Assembly (NCBI GenBank): GCA_947458415.1
Contig: CANGZG010000088.1
Span: 1 to 9,528 of the forward strand
Length of the DNA stretch: 9,528 bases
Source: Comamonadaceae bacterium
Lineage (GTDB): Bacteria > Pseudomonadota > Gammaproteobacteria > Burkholderiales > Burkholderiaceae_C
Reading direction: 5' to 3'
Below are positions 1-6,505 of this stretch, piece by piece. Numbering within the stretch: the stretch's first letter is position 1; the number at the start of each line of letters is the position of its first letter. The position numbers and the translations under genes are program-made. The notes beneath the pieces were generated by a model, which did no database searches, was not told where the DNA came from, and saw nothing but the letters and a program-made list of their open reading frames with translations.

Positions 1-21
1 CAAAAGCGCCGTCGCATCTGA
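1..21 (+). CDS. rpsK: 30S ribosomal protein S11, C-terminal tail (partial)
   Basis: Only the last six codons and the TGA stop are inside the window. They read QKRRRI, matching the basic, arginine-rich C-terminus of S11 (the family ends in a -KKRRV/-KRRRI tail). S11 sits on the platform of the 30S subunit and normally lies just upstream of rpsD and rpoA in the alpha operon, which is the order seen here. The identification rests on this tail and on position; too little is present to assess anything else. Confidence 0.8.
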   Translation, partial: QKRRRI

Positions 22-40
22 TTTTTCACCAAGCCCACCG

Positions 41-81
41 CCGCGGGTAATGCACCCACGGCTCCCCGCACTTGCTGCGGG
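41..81 (+). promoter_or_regulatory. Two hairpins in the rpsK-rpsD spacer
   Basis: Bases 41-48 (CCGCGGGT) can pair with 54-61 (ACCCACGG) with one internal C-A mismatch. Bases 65-70 (CCCGCA) pair perfectly with 76-81 (TGCGGG) around a 5-base loop. No T-run follows either stem, so these are not simple intrinsic terminators. They end just before an A-rich stretch that carries the rpsD Shine-Dalgarno (AGGAAG, 94-99). A role in mRNA processing, stability or translation of rpsD is inference. Confidence 0.45.
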
Positions 82-104
82 CAGTTGACAAAAAGGAAGA
101 TCAA

Positions 105-728
105 GTGGCACGTTACCTCGGCCCCAAGGCCAAACTCTCCCGCCGTGAAGGCACTGACTTGTTTCTCAAGAGCGCGCGTCGCTCGATTGCAGACAAGTCC
201 AAGTTCGACAGCAAGCCCGGACAACATGGCCGAACATCCGGTCAGCGCATGTCTGATTTTGGTTTGCAGTTGCGTGAAAAGCAAAAAGTCAAACGCATGT
301 ACGGCGTGTTGGAGCGCCAGTTCCGCCGTTACTTCGCCATGGCTGACCAGCAAAAAGGCAACACCGGCTCCAATTTGTTGTCCTTGCTGGAGTCACGTTT
401 AGACAACGTGGTTTATCGCATGGGCTTTGGTTCCACCCGCGCTGAAGCGCGCCAGTTGGTGTCGCACAAAGCGATCACCGTCAATGGCCACTCGGTCAAC
501 ATCCCTTCGTACCTGGTCAAAGCCGGTGACGTGGTGAGCGTGCGTGAGAAATCCAAAAAACAAGGGCGCGTGATCGAAGCCTTGCAATTGGCCACCCAAG
601 TGGGCATGCCGGCGTGGGTCGATGTGAACATCGACAAAGCCGAAGGTGTTTTCAAGAAGGCACCTGATCGTGACGAATTTGCGGCTGACATCAACGAATC
701 ATTGATCGTTGAGTTGTATTCGCGTTAA
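105..728 (+). CDS. rpsD: 30S ribosomal protein S4
   Basis: S4 is a primary 16S rRNA binding protein that nucleates assembly of the 30S body and helps form the mRNA entry site; in enterobacteria it is also the translational repressor of the alpha operon. The product is 207 residues, the usual length in betaproteobacteria, and begins MARYLGPKAKLSRREG. The S4 RNA-binding domain lies at about residues 95-142 (starting LESRLDNVVYRMGFGSTRAE), and the protein ends VELYSR. The N-terminal region has no CxxC zinc motif, so it is a zinc-independent S4. The start chosen is GTG at 105: it gives the conserved N-terminus and has AGGAAG five bases upstream. An in-frame TTG at 72 would add 11 unconserved residues overlapping the upstream hairpin and is rejected. 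It is the second gene of the visible alpha operon, 83 bases after rpsK. Confidence 0.98.
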   Translation: MARYLGPKAKLSRREGTDLFLKSARRSIADKSKFDSKPGQHGRTSGQRMSDFGLQLREKQKVKRMYGVLERQFRRYFAMADQQKGNTGSNLLSLLESRLDNVVYRMGFGSTRAEARQLVSHKAITVNGHSVNIPSYLVKAGDVVSVREKSKKQGRVIEALQLATQVGMPAWVDVNIDKAEGVFKKAPDRDEFAADINESLIVELYSR

Positions 729-730
729 CC

Positions 731-814
731 GAGGCATCGCTGCCTCCTGAATCCGCCGCTTCGCATACTTTTATGCGGAGGTCATCATCTAGCCTTACCG
801 GTGTAACGAACCGG
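731..814 (+). promoter_or_regulatory. Three tandem hairpins in the rpsD-rpoA spacer
   Basis: Three perfect stems sit between rpsD and rpoA. GAGGCA (731-736) pairs with TGCCTC (741-746) around a TCGC loop. CGCATA (762-767) pairs with TATGCG (772-777) around CTTT. CCGGT (798-802) pairs with ACCGG (810-814) around 7 bases. None is followed by a T-run. The purine-rich rpoA Shine-Dalgarno (GAGAGGG, 822-828) comes right after the last stem. A function in processing, differential expression or feedback is inferred only from position. Confidence 0.45.
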
Positions 815-837
815 GGGCATTGAGAGGGAAAAAACGA

Positions 838-1833
838 ATGCAAACAAATCTTCTGAAGCCCAAAGCCATACAGGTTGAACAACTCGGCCACAACAAATCC
901 AAAGTCACACTCGAGCCGTTTGAGCGTGGCTATGGCCACACGCTCGGCAACGCCTTGCGTCGCGTGCTGTTGTCTTCCATGGTCGGCTATGCGGTCACCG
1001 ATGTCACCATCGCCGGTGTGCTGCATGAATACTCTTCGATTGACGGCGTCCAAGAAGACGTGGTCAACATCCTGCTCAACCTCAAGGGCGTGGTGTTCAA
1101 GTTGCACAACCGCGATGAAGTCACGCTCAGCCTGCGCAAAGACGGCGAAGGCCAAGTCACTGCCGCAGACATTCAAACGCCGCACGATGTTGAAATCATC
1201 AACCCCGAGCACGTCATTGCCAATTTGTCGCACGGCGGCAAAATCGATATCCAACTCAAGGTAGAAAAAGGTCGCGGCTATGTGCCCGGCTCCATGCGCC
1301 GCCACGCAGACGAAGTGACCAAATCGATTGGCCGCATTGTGTTGGACGCGTCGTTCTCACCTGTCAAGCGTGTCAGCTACAGCGTTGAAAACGCCCGTGT
1401 CGAACAGCGTACCGACCTCGACCGCTTGGTGGTAGAAATCGAAACCAATGGTGCGATCACAGCAGAAGATGCGGTGCGTTCATCCGCCAAAATTTTGGTT
1501 GAACAACTCGCGGTGTTCGCGCAGTTGGAAGGCAATGAGTTGCCTGATTTTGATTCAACCCCGACACGCAGCGGCGCACCGGTCGACCCGATTTTGTTGC
1601 GCCCTGTCGACGAACTCGAACTCACTGTTCGTTCTGCCAACTGCTTGAAGGCCGAAAACATTTTCTACATCGGTGACTTGATTCAACGCACTGAAAACGA
1701 ATTGCTCAAGACGCCAAACCTGGGCCGCAAATCTTTGAACGAAATCAAAGAAGTGTTGGCTTCACGCGGTCTGACTTTGGGTATGAAACTCGAAGGCTGG
1801 CCACCCAGCGGCTTGGAAGCCAAGCGTATTTAA
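838..1833 (+). CDS. rpoA: DNA-directed RNA polymerase subunit alpha
   Basis: The alpha subunit dimerises to nucleate assembly of core RNA polymerase (beta and beta-prime dock on it), and its C-terminal domain contacts UP elements and activators. The product is 331 residues, close to the usual length. The N-terminal assembly domain is about residues 1-230, with the dimer-interface motif HTLGNALRRVLLSSM at 34-48. A flexible linker (about 231-250) leads to the C-terminal domain, which contains TVRSANCLK with Arg265 at the same number as the DNA-binding Arg265 of E. coli alpha. The helix-hairpin-helix region (TPNLGRKSLNEIKEVLASRG) and a WPP tail follow. The ATG at 838 gives the conserved start MQTNLLKPK and has a purine-rich Shine-Dalgarno 9 bases upstream; an in-frame TTG at 820 would fall before that site and is rejected. 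It lies between rpsD and rplQ as in the alpha operon. Confidence 0.99.
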   Translation: MQTNLLKPKAIQVEQLGHNKSKVTLEPFERGYGHTLGNALRRVLLSSMVGYAVTDVTIAGVLHEYSSIDGVQEDVVNILLNLKGVVFKLHNRDEVTLSLRKDGEGQVTAADIQTPHDVEIINPEHVIANLSHGGKIDIQLKVEKGRGYVPGSMRRHADEVTKSIGRIVLDASFSPVKRVSYSVENARVEQRTDLDRLVVEIETNGAITAEDAVRSSAKILVEQLAVFAQLEGNELPDFDSTPTRSGAPVDPILLRPVDELELTVRSANCLKAENIFYIGDLIQRTENELLKTPNLGRKSLNEIKEVLASRGLTLGMKLEGWPPSGLEAKRI

Positions 1834-1844
1834 AACAACCCAGA

Positions 1845-1886
1845 GCGGTGCGCACACCGCCTTCCCCTGGCCGTACCTGACACGGC
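1845..1886 (+). promoter_or_regulatory. Two hairpins in the rpoA-rplQ spacer
   Basis: GCGGTG (1845-1850) pairs perfectly with CACCGC (1855-1860) around a CGCA loop. GCCGT (1870-1874) pairs with ACGGC (1882-1886) around 7 bases. Neither has a following T-run. The rplQ Shine-Dalgarno AAGGA (1908-1912) lies downstream in an A-rich, apparently unstructured stretch. This repeats the layout of the two preceding spacers; function is unknown. Confidence 0.45.
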
Positions 1887-1919
1887 GGCCGGCAAAACAA
1901 GCTCAAAAAGGACATCACC

Positions 1920-2309
1920 ATGCGTCACGGACACGGACTTCGCAAACTCAACCGAACCAGCTCTCACCGACTGGCCATGTTGCAAAACATGATGAACTCG
2001 CTGATCGAACACGAAGTCATCAAAACCACCTTGCCCAAAGCCAAAGAACTGCGTCGCGTCATCGAACCGATGCTCACCTTGGGCAAAGAGCCCACGCTCT
2101 CCAACAAGCGCTTGGCGTTCAACCGCTTGCGCAACCGCGACAACGTGGTCAAGCTGTTTGCAGAACTGGGCCCCCGCTACAAAACCCGTCCCGGTGGTTA
2201 CACACGGATTTTGAAAATGGGTTACCGCGTCGGCGACAACGCACCGATGGCACTGGTCGAGTTGGTTGACCGCCCAGAGGTGCAAGACACACCCGCTGCA
2301 AGCGAATAA
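1920..2309 (+). CDS. rplQ: 50S ribosomal protein L17
   Basis: L17 is a 23S rRNA-binding protein located near the exit of the peptide tunnel. The product is 129 residues, typical for proteobacteria, and starts MRHGHGLRKLNRTSSHR. The conserved core runs through MLQNMMNSLIEHE and KTTLPKAKELR to the KLFAELGPRY and GGYTRILKMGYR region, followed by a short variable tail ending AASE. The ATG has AAGGA seven bases upstream. It is normally the last gene of the alpha operon and is the last protein gene here too. No hairpin terminator follows its stop; the next transcribed element is an initiator tRNA 21 bases downstream. Confidence 0.98.
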   Translation: MRHGHGLRKLNRTSSHRLAMLQNMMNSLIEHEVIKTTLPKAKELRRVIEPMLTLGKEPTLSNKRLAFNRLRNRDNVVKLFAELGPRYKTRPGGYTRILKMGYRVGDNAPMALVELVDRPEVQDTPAASE

Positions 2310-2313
2310 CAGT

Positions 2314-2319
2314 TACAAT
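2314..2319 (+). promoter_or_regulatory. Possible -10 element ahead of the tRNA
   Basis: TACAAT differs from the consensus TATAAT by one base and ends 11 bases before the tRNA, a sensible distance for a tRNA leader. I see no acceptable -35 hexamer 16-18 bases upstream, where the sequence is the GC-rich end of rplQ. It could give the tRNA some independent transcription, but it may be chance. Confidence 0.25.
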
Positions 2320-2330
2320 GAAGCACACGA

Positions 2331-2407
<77 letters not shown>

Positions 2408-2414
2408 AACACAC

Positions 2415-2440
2415 AACGCCCACTTTCCAGTGGGCGTTTT
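2415..2440 (+). terminator. Rho-independent terminator after tRNA-fMet
   Basis: ACGCCCACT (2416-2424) pairs perfectly with AGTGGGCGT (2429-2437) around a TTCC loop. Flanking A and T bases extend the stem, which runs into a short T-run (2436-2440). It lies 8 bases after the tRNA CCA end and is the first convincing terminator after rpsK, so it probably ends the combined alpha-operon and tRNA transcript. Confidence 0.85.
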
Positions 2441-2468
2441 GCATGGCACGCCTCCATGTCCAGCAGTC

Positions 2469-3293
2469 ATGACGCCCACCATCGCTGAAGTTGAATCACA
2501 CGCCGAACGCATCGAAGTACACACCGACAGTGGCTCACAGGTTTGGCACGCATGGAACCGCCATGCAGGCAAGCCGCTGGTGTTGTTGCATGGTGGCAGT
2601 GGCAGTTGGAACCATTGGGCGCGCAATGCCTTGCCTTTGAGCCAGACACGCGCGGTATGGGCCGTCGACCTGCCCGGCATGGGCGACTCCACACTGCCGC
2701 CAGGCGCGTTGGATGCAGACGATTTGCACGGGCCCTTAGAGCAAGGTTTGCAACAATTGTTTGCGCAAACGGCCATCGACCTCGTCGGCTTTTCATTCGG
2801 TGGATTGGTGTTGGGCTATCTGGCAGCGACCCATGCAGCACGAGTCAAACGCATGGTGTTGGTGGGCATACCTGGACTGGGCCTGTCCAACCAAATCACC
2901 AGCATGCGTGGCTTTCGCGAAGGCATGACACCAGCAGAGCGTGATGCGGTGCATCGCAACAATTTGCACGCGATCATGCTGGCCGATGAAGCACTGATCA
3001 CGCCAGCGATGCTGGCCATGCAAGAACACAATGTGCAGCGCGACCGCATGCGGCGCAGGCGCATCGCACGCAGCGATGCCATGTTGCAGTTGATGCCCGA
3101 GTGGCGCAGCGAAGTGCACGGCATTTGGGGCGAGCATGACGCGCTTTACCAAGGCAGCCTCGACCGCATACAAGGCTTGTTATCGGCCTGTGACTTGCGC
3201 GGCTTTCATGTGGTGCCGGATGCTGGCCACTGGGTGCAGTACGAGCAGGCAGAACGATTCAACCAAGTACTGTTGCATTGTTTGCAAGATTGA
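2469..3293 (+). CDS. Alpha/beta-fold hydrolase
   Basis: The 274-residue product has the full signature of a serine hydrolase of the alpha/beta fold. The oxyanion-hole segment HGGSGSW is at residues 41-47, the nucleophile elbow GFSFGG has Ser109, GEHD gives Asp224, and DAGHW gives His254. A variable, arginine-rich cap (RDRMRRRRIAR, 191-201) lies between the elbow and the Asp. There is no signal peptide, so it is presumably cytoplasmic. The fold covers esterases, C-C bond hydrolases of aromatic catabolism and thioesterases, and the sequence does not decide among them. The ATG at 2469 is preferred because the in-frame GTG at 2430 lies inside the terminator; no clear Shine-Dalgarno is seen. It converges on the CoA-ligase operon with 15 bases between stops. 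A role in the same pathway (ring-opened product or CoA-ester hydrolysis) is plausible inference only. Confidence 0.88.
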   Translation: MTPTIAEVESHAERIEVHTDSGSQVWHAWNRHAGKPLVLLHGGSGSWNHWARNALPLSQTRAVWAVDLPGMGDSTLPPGALDADDLHGPLEQGLQQLFAQTAIDLVGFSFGGLVLGYLAATHAARVKRMVLVGIPGLGLSNQITSMRGFREGMTPAERDAVHRNNLHAIMLADEALITPAMLAMQEHNVQRDRMRRRRIARSDAMLQLMPEWRSEVHGIWGEHDALYQGSLDRIQGLLSACDLRGFHVVPDAGHWVQYEQAERFNQVLLHCLQD

Positions 3294-3308
3294 CGAGAAG
3301 CATAGCTG

Positions 3309-5339
3309 CTACAAGGCATCAGGCATGACCGCGGTCACTTCAATTTCTACCAAGGCGCGCGGCTCTATCAATCCATTGACCACCACACAGGTCATCGCGG
3401 GAAAGTGTTTGCCGATGGTGTCGCGGTAAACCCCGCCCAGTGCTTTCAGGTTACTCACATACAACTGTCTGTCGGTGATGTACCAGGTCATGCGAACCAT
3501 GTGTTGCGGCGAGGCACCCGCGCAAGCAAGCACGGCCATGACATTGCGCAAAGCCTGGGCTGTTTGTTCAATGAAGTCATCGGATTCAAATTGCTGTTGT
3601 GCATTCCAACCAATTTGCCCGCCAACAAAGATTTGCTGGCCTTTGGCCATGATGCCATTGGCATAGCCCTTGGGAGGCAGCCAGTCAGGCGGACATAAAA
3701 CTGTGTGCATGAGAGAACCTTGAGAGGAAAAAGAAGGGCGTAATTTGAAGCGTTGGAGTTTTCCGGTTGGAGTGCGAGGCAAAGAATCGACAAACACCAT
3801 GTCACGAGGGTACTTGTACGGCGCTAACTGTTGCTTCACATGGTCTTGCAAAGACTTGACCATGTCTGCACTGGCGGCATGACCAGACGAAAGCACACAA
3901 AATGCCTGAACCACCATGCCGCGCGACTGATCGGGTTTGCCAATGACGGCGCACTCGGCAATGGCTGGGTGCGACAACAATGCGCCTTCGACTTCAGGGC
4001 CGCTGATGTTGTAGCCTGCAGACACAATCATGTCATCCGACCGGGCATGGTAAAAAAAGTAACCATCCTCGTCTTGAGAGACCGTGTCACCCGGAAAATT
4101 CCAGCCCCACTGAACATAGTTAGCTTGGCGTTTGTCGCTCAAATAGCGACAACCCGTGGGGCCGCGCACCGCCAATTGACCGGCCTGTCCGCGAGGCAGT
4201 TCATTGCCATGCGCGTCCATCACACAGGCTTCGTAACCGGGCACCACTTTGCCCAAGCTGCCCGATTTGAAAGCCCATGCTGGCGATGAAATGAAAATGT
4301 GGAACATCTCAGTCGCACCAATGCCATCGAGCAGTTCAATGCCTGTGTGAGTTCGCCACAAGTCCCGTGTGGCGTCGGGCAAGGCTTCACCAGCACTGAC
4401 ACACAGACGTAACTTGGGCAACGGTGTGTGTTGAACGAATGGCGCCATTTGCAGATAAAACGTAGGCGCCGAATAGCAAACAGTGCATCCTGATTCAGCC
4501 ATCAAACCAACCATGCGCTCGGCATTCAAAGGGCTTTGAGGAAAAAACACCGAGGCACCAGCCACCATGGGGAACAACAACAAACCACCCAAACCGAAAG
4601 TGAAAGCCAAAGGCGGCGTACCCATCACGATGTCATCGCTGCGAGCTTGCAAAACATGGCGCGGCCAAGCATGACAAGCAGACCAAATGTTCAGATGGGA
4701 ATGGCAGGCCGCCTTGGGTGGTCCCGTGGTTCCCGAGGTGAAAGCCAATACCGCCATGTCGTCTGCTTGCGTGAAGACAGGCGTGTTGCCGGTGGGCAGT
4801 GTGGCACTGAGCGATTCAAATGACTGCGCATGCGCTGCAGCGTTGAACGAAACGATCTGGGTTAGTGCCGTGTGTTGTGCTTGCGCAAGCAGCAATTCAT
4901 CCAGCAAAGCGGCATCACACAATGCCAGCACCGGCTGAGACACGGCCAAGATGTCGCCCAATTCTTTGGCGCGCAACAAAGGCATGGTTGCAACCGCTAC
5001 CAGCCCTGCTTTGACCACCGCCAACCAGGCCAGCGCACAGCCGATGCTGTTGCCTCCTCGGATCAGGACACGGTTACCGGGTTGCAGACCAAAGGTCTGC
5101 GTCAACACGTGTGCACGCTGGTTCACCAATGCCAAGGCCTCGCGGTAAGTCAACGTGTCTGACTCAGAGCGAAACAATGGGCGATCAGCCCAAGCGGCTT
5201 GCATGGCACCCCCCAGCAACTGCTCAACCAAATTGAAAGCATCGGAGCCCGAGATGCGGTCATCCATGTTCACAAACACTGGCCATTCAGTGGCAGGTGG
5301 CATGTGGTCATGGACAAACCGATCTGCTTGCATCGTCAC
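3309..5339 (-). CDS. Aryl-CoA ligase (benzoate/2-aminobenzoate type) fused to a RidA domain
   Basis: The 676-residue product joins two normally separate proteins. Residues 1 to about 534 are an ANL-superfamily acid-CoA ligase, which activates a carboxylate as acyl-AMP and then forms the CoA thioester. The ATP loop TSGTTGPPK is at 201-209, GATE at 341-344, GDTV with Asp418, RSDD at 433-436, and PTGK with the adenylation Lys527. Its N-terminus (DHMPPATEWP, 11-20) resembles benzoate and 2-aminobenzoate-CoA ligases. A short linker (PSFSSQGSL, about 535-543) leads to a complete RidA/YjgF/UK114 domain at 544-676 (FVGGQIGW, MTWYITD, VEIEVTAV). RidA proteins hydrolyse enamines and imines. Here the usual active-site Arg of the FPAR motif is Met649, while the family Glu is kept (Glu665). 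The start is GTG at 5339, overlapping the preceding stop by 4 bases (GTGA); ATG at 5333 is an alternative. It is the last gene of the five-gene operon. The exact acid is not proven: 2-aminobenzoate and salicylate are the leading candidates. Confidence 0.9.
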   Translation of the reverse strand: MTMQADRFVHDHMPPATEWPVFVNMDDRISGSDAFNLVEQLLGGAMQAAWADRPLFRSESDTLTYREALALVNQRAHVLTQTFGLQPGNRVLIRGGNSIGCALAWLAVVKAGLVAVATMPLLRAKELGDILAVSQPVLALCDAALLDELLLAQAQHTALTQIVSFNAAAHAQSFESLSATLPTGNTPVFTQADDMAVLAFTSGTTGPPKAACHSHLNIWSACHAWPRHVLQARSDDIVMGTPPLAFTFGLGGLLLFPMVAGASVFFPQSPLNAERMVGLMAESGCTVCYSAPTFYLQMAPFVQHTPLPKLRLCVSAGEALPDATRDLWRTHTGIELLDGIGATEMFHIFISSPAWAFKSGSLGKVVPGYEACVMDAHGNELPRGQAGQLAVRGPTGCRYLSDKRQANYVQWGWNFPGDTVSQDEDGYFFYHARSDDMIVSAGYNISGPEVEGALLSHPAIAECAVIGKPDQSRGMVVQAFCVLSSGHAASADMVKSLQDHVKQQLAPYKYPRDMVFVDSLPRTPTGKLQRFKLRPSFSSQGSLMHTVLCPPDWLPPKGYANGIMAKGQQIFVGGQIGWNAQQQFESDDFIEQTAQALRNVMAVLACAGASPQHMVRMTWYITDRQLYVSNLKALGGVYRDTIGKHFPAMTCVVVNGLIEPRALVEIEVTAVMPDAL
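3708..3721 (-). promoter_or_regulatory. Internal ribosome binding site and ATG at the RidA domain boundary
   Basis: On the minus strand AAGG (3721-3718) lies 7 bases before an in-frame ATG (3710-3708). That is exactly where a free-standing RidA of 133 residues would begin (MHTVLCPPDW). Either this is a remnant of the formerly separate gene, or it still produces a free RidA besides the fusion. Confidence 0.4.
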
Positions 5340-6505
5340 ACCATTGATTTGAGCAAAGATTTGCCAATGATGAGTTGCTGCACTTCGGAAGCGCCTTCGT
5401 AAATGCGCAATGCGCGAATGTCCCGGTAAAGCGCTTCAAGCGGCTGGCCCACCAGCACGCCCATGCCGCCGTGCATTTGCAAAGCCATGTCAATCACCTT
5501 GCAGGCGTTTTCCGTGGCCACCCATTTGGCCATGGCCGCAGCGCGCGTGTATGTGACCGCTGCAACACCGTCGCTGCCATGGGTGTCTCTGAGCCAAGCG
5601 GCGCGGTAAGTCAGCAGCGAAGCGGATTCCAAAGCACTTGCCATGTCGCCAAGACGTGCTTGGGTCAACGGCAAGTCTGCCAAGCGAGCACCAAACATTT
5701 GACGTTGTCGGCTGTAAGCCACGGCTTCGTGCAATGCGCGTCTACCCATGCCAATCGCTGCCGCAGCCACAGAAGCACGAAAAATGTCCAATGTTCGCAT
5801 CGCCAACTGAAAGCCTGAATGGAGTGCCCCCAAGCGCTGATCATGGGCAATGTGGCATTGGTTAAATCGCAAGGTCGCCAAAGGGTGAGGTGACATCACT
5901 TGCAGATGCTCGCTGTCATCCAAACCTGTGCAAGGCGAATCCACGATGAAAGCGGTGATGCCACGAGAACCAGCGGACGCATCGGTTTTGGCAAACACGA
6001 CATAAAAACCAGCCATGCCACCGTTGCTGATCCATGTCTTGACGCCATTCAACACATAGCCCTCAGAAGTGCTGACCGCGGTGGTTTGCATGCTCGCCAC
6101 ATCCGAGCCGGCTTGCGGTTCACTCAATGCAAATGCAGCGATGGACAGCCCTTGTGCCACCTGTGGCAGGTACTTGCTCTGTTGAGAAGCAGAGCCCGCC
6201 AATGTGATGGCACCACTGCCCAGCCCTTGCATGGCAAATGCAAAATCAGCCAAGGGCGAATGCCAAGCCAAGGTTTCCCGAACAATGACCAGCGAGCGCG
6301 AATCCAGTTGGTCCAGTGCACCACCCTGTGAGCGCGGGACACAGTAGCGCAGCCAGCCACCTTGCGCCAAGCGGTGAACCCATTCTCGACATGCAGCCCT
6401 GTCATCGCGCTCGTCGACTTGTTGGTTTTGAACCCACTTTGACAGCGAACTTGCCAGTTCGCGGTGATGCGTTTCAAAGAATGGCAAATCCCAAGGGCTG
6501 TTCAT
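5336..6505 (-). CDS. Acyl-CoA dehydrogenase family protein
   Basis: The 389-residue product has the standard length and motif order of FAD-dependent acyl-CoA dehydrogenases, which introduce an alpha-beta double bond in acyl-CoA and pass electrons to ETF. Visible are FALSEPQAGSD (125-135, flavin and substrate contact), KTWISNGG (156-163), RQMFG (268-272, FAD pyrophosphate contact), QMHGGMG (343-349) and YEGAS (369-373). Glu370 is at the position of the medium-chain enzyme's catalytic base, so it should be active. It starts at the ATG directly abutting the TGA of the crotonase gene, with AAGGA six bases upstream inside that gene, and its stop overlaps the ligase start. In this operon it probably oxidises a cyclic or ring-opened CoA thioester after the monooxygenase/reductase step. 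The substrate is not known. Confidence 0.92.
   Translation of the reverse strand: MNSPWDLPFFETHHRELASSLSKWVQNQQVDERDDRAACREWVHRLAQGGWLRYCVPRSQGGALDQLDSRSLVIVRETLAWHSPLADFAFAMQGLGSGAITLAGSASQQSKYLPQVAQGLSIAAFALSEPQAGSDVASMQTTAVSTSEGYVLNGVKTWISNGGMAGFYVVFAKTDASAGSRGITAFIVDSPCTGLDDSEHLQVMSPHPLATLRFNQCHIAHDQRLGALHSGFQLAMRTLDIFRASVAAAAIGMGRRALHEAVAYSRQRQMFGARLADLPLTQARLGDMASALESASLLTYRAAWLRDTHGSDGVAAVTYTRAAAMAKWVATENACKVIDMALQMHGGMGVLVGQPLEALYRDIRALRIYEGASEVQQLIIGKSLLKSMV

Noticed and set aside
85..90. A perfect TTGACA -35-like hexamer just before rpsD.
   Set aside because: No acceptable -10 hexamer lies 16-18 bases downstream, where the rpsD coding start is. It is probably chance within the A-rich leader.
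3273..3287. TTGCA/TGCAA hairpin near the end of the hydrolase, considered as a terminator for the minus-strand operon.
   Set aside because: The stem is only five mostly A-T pairs, lies in coding sequence and has no T-run in the required orientation.
3831..6331. Several long open frames on the plus strand opposite the ligase and dehydrogenase genes.
   Set aside because: They have no recognisable protein features and lie wholly opposite well-supported genes with strong motifs, so they are shadows of codon bias.
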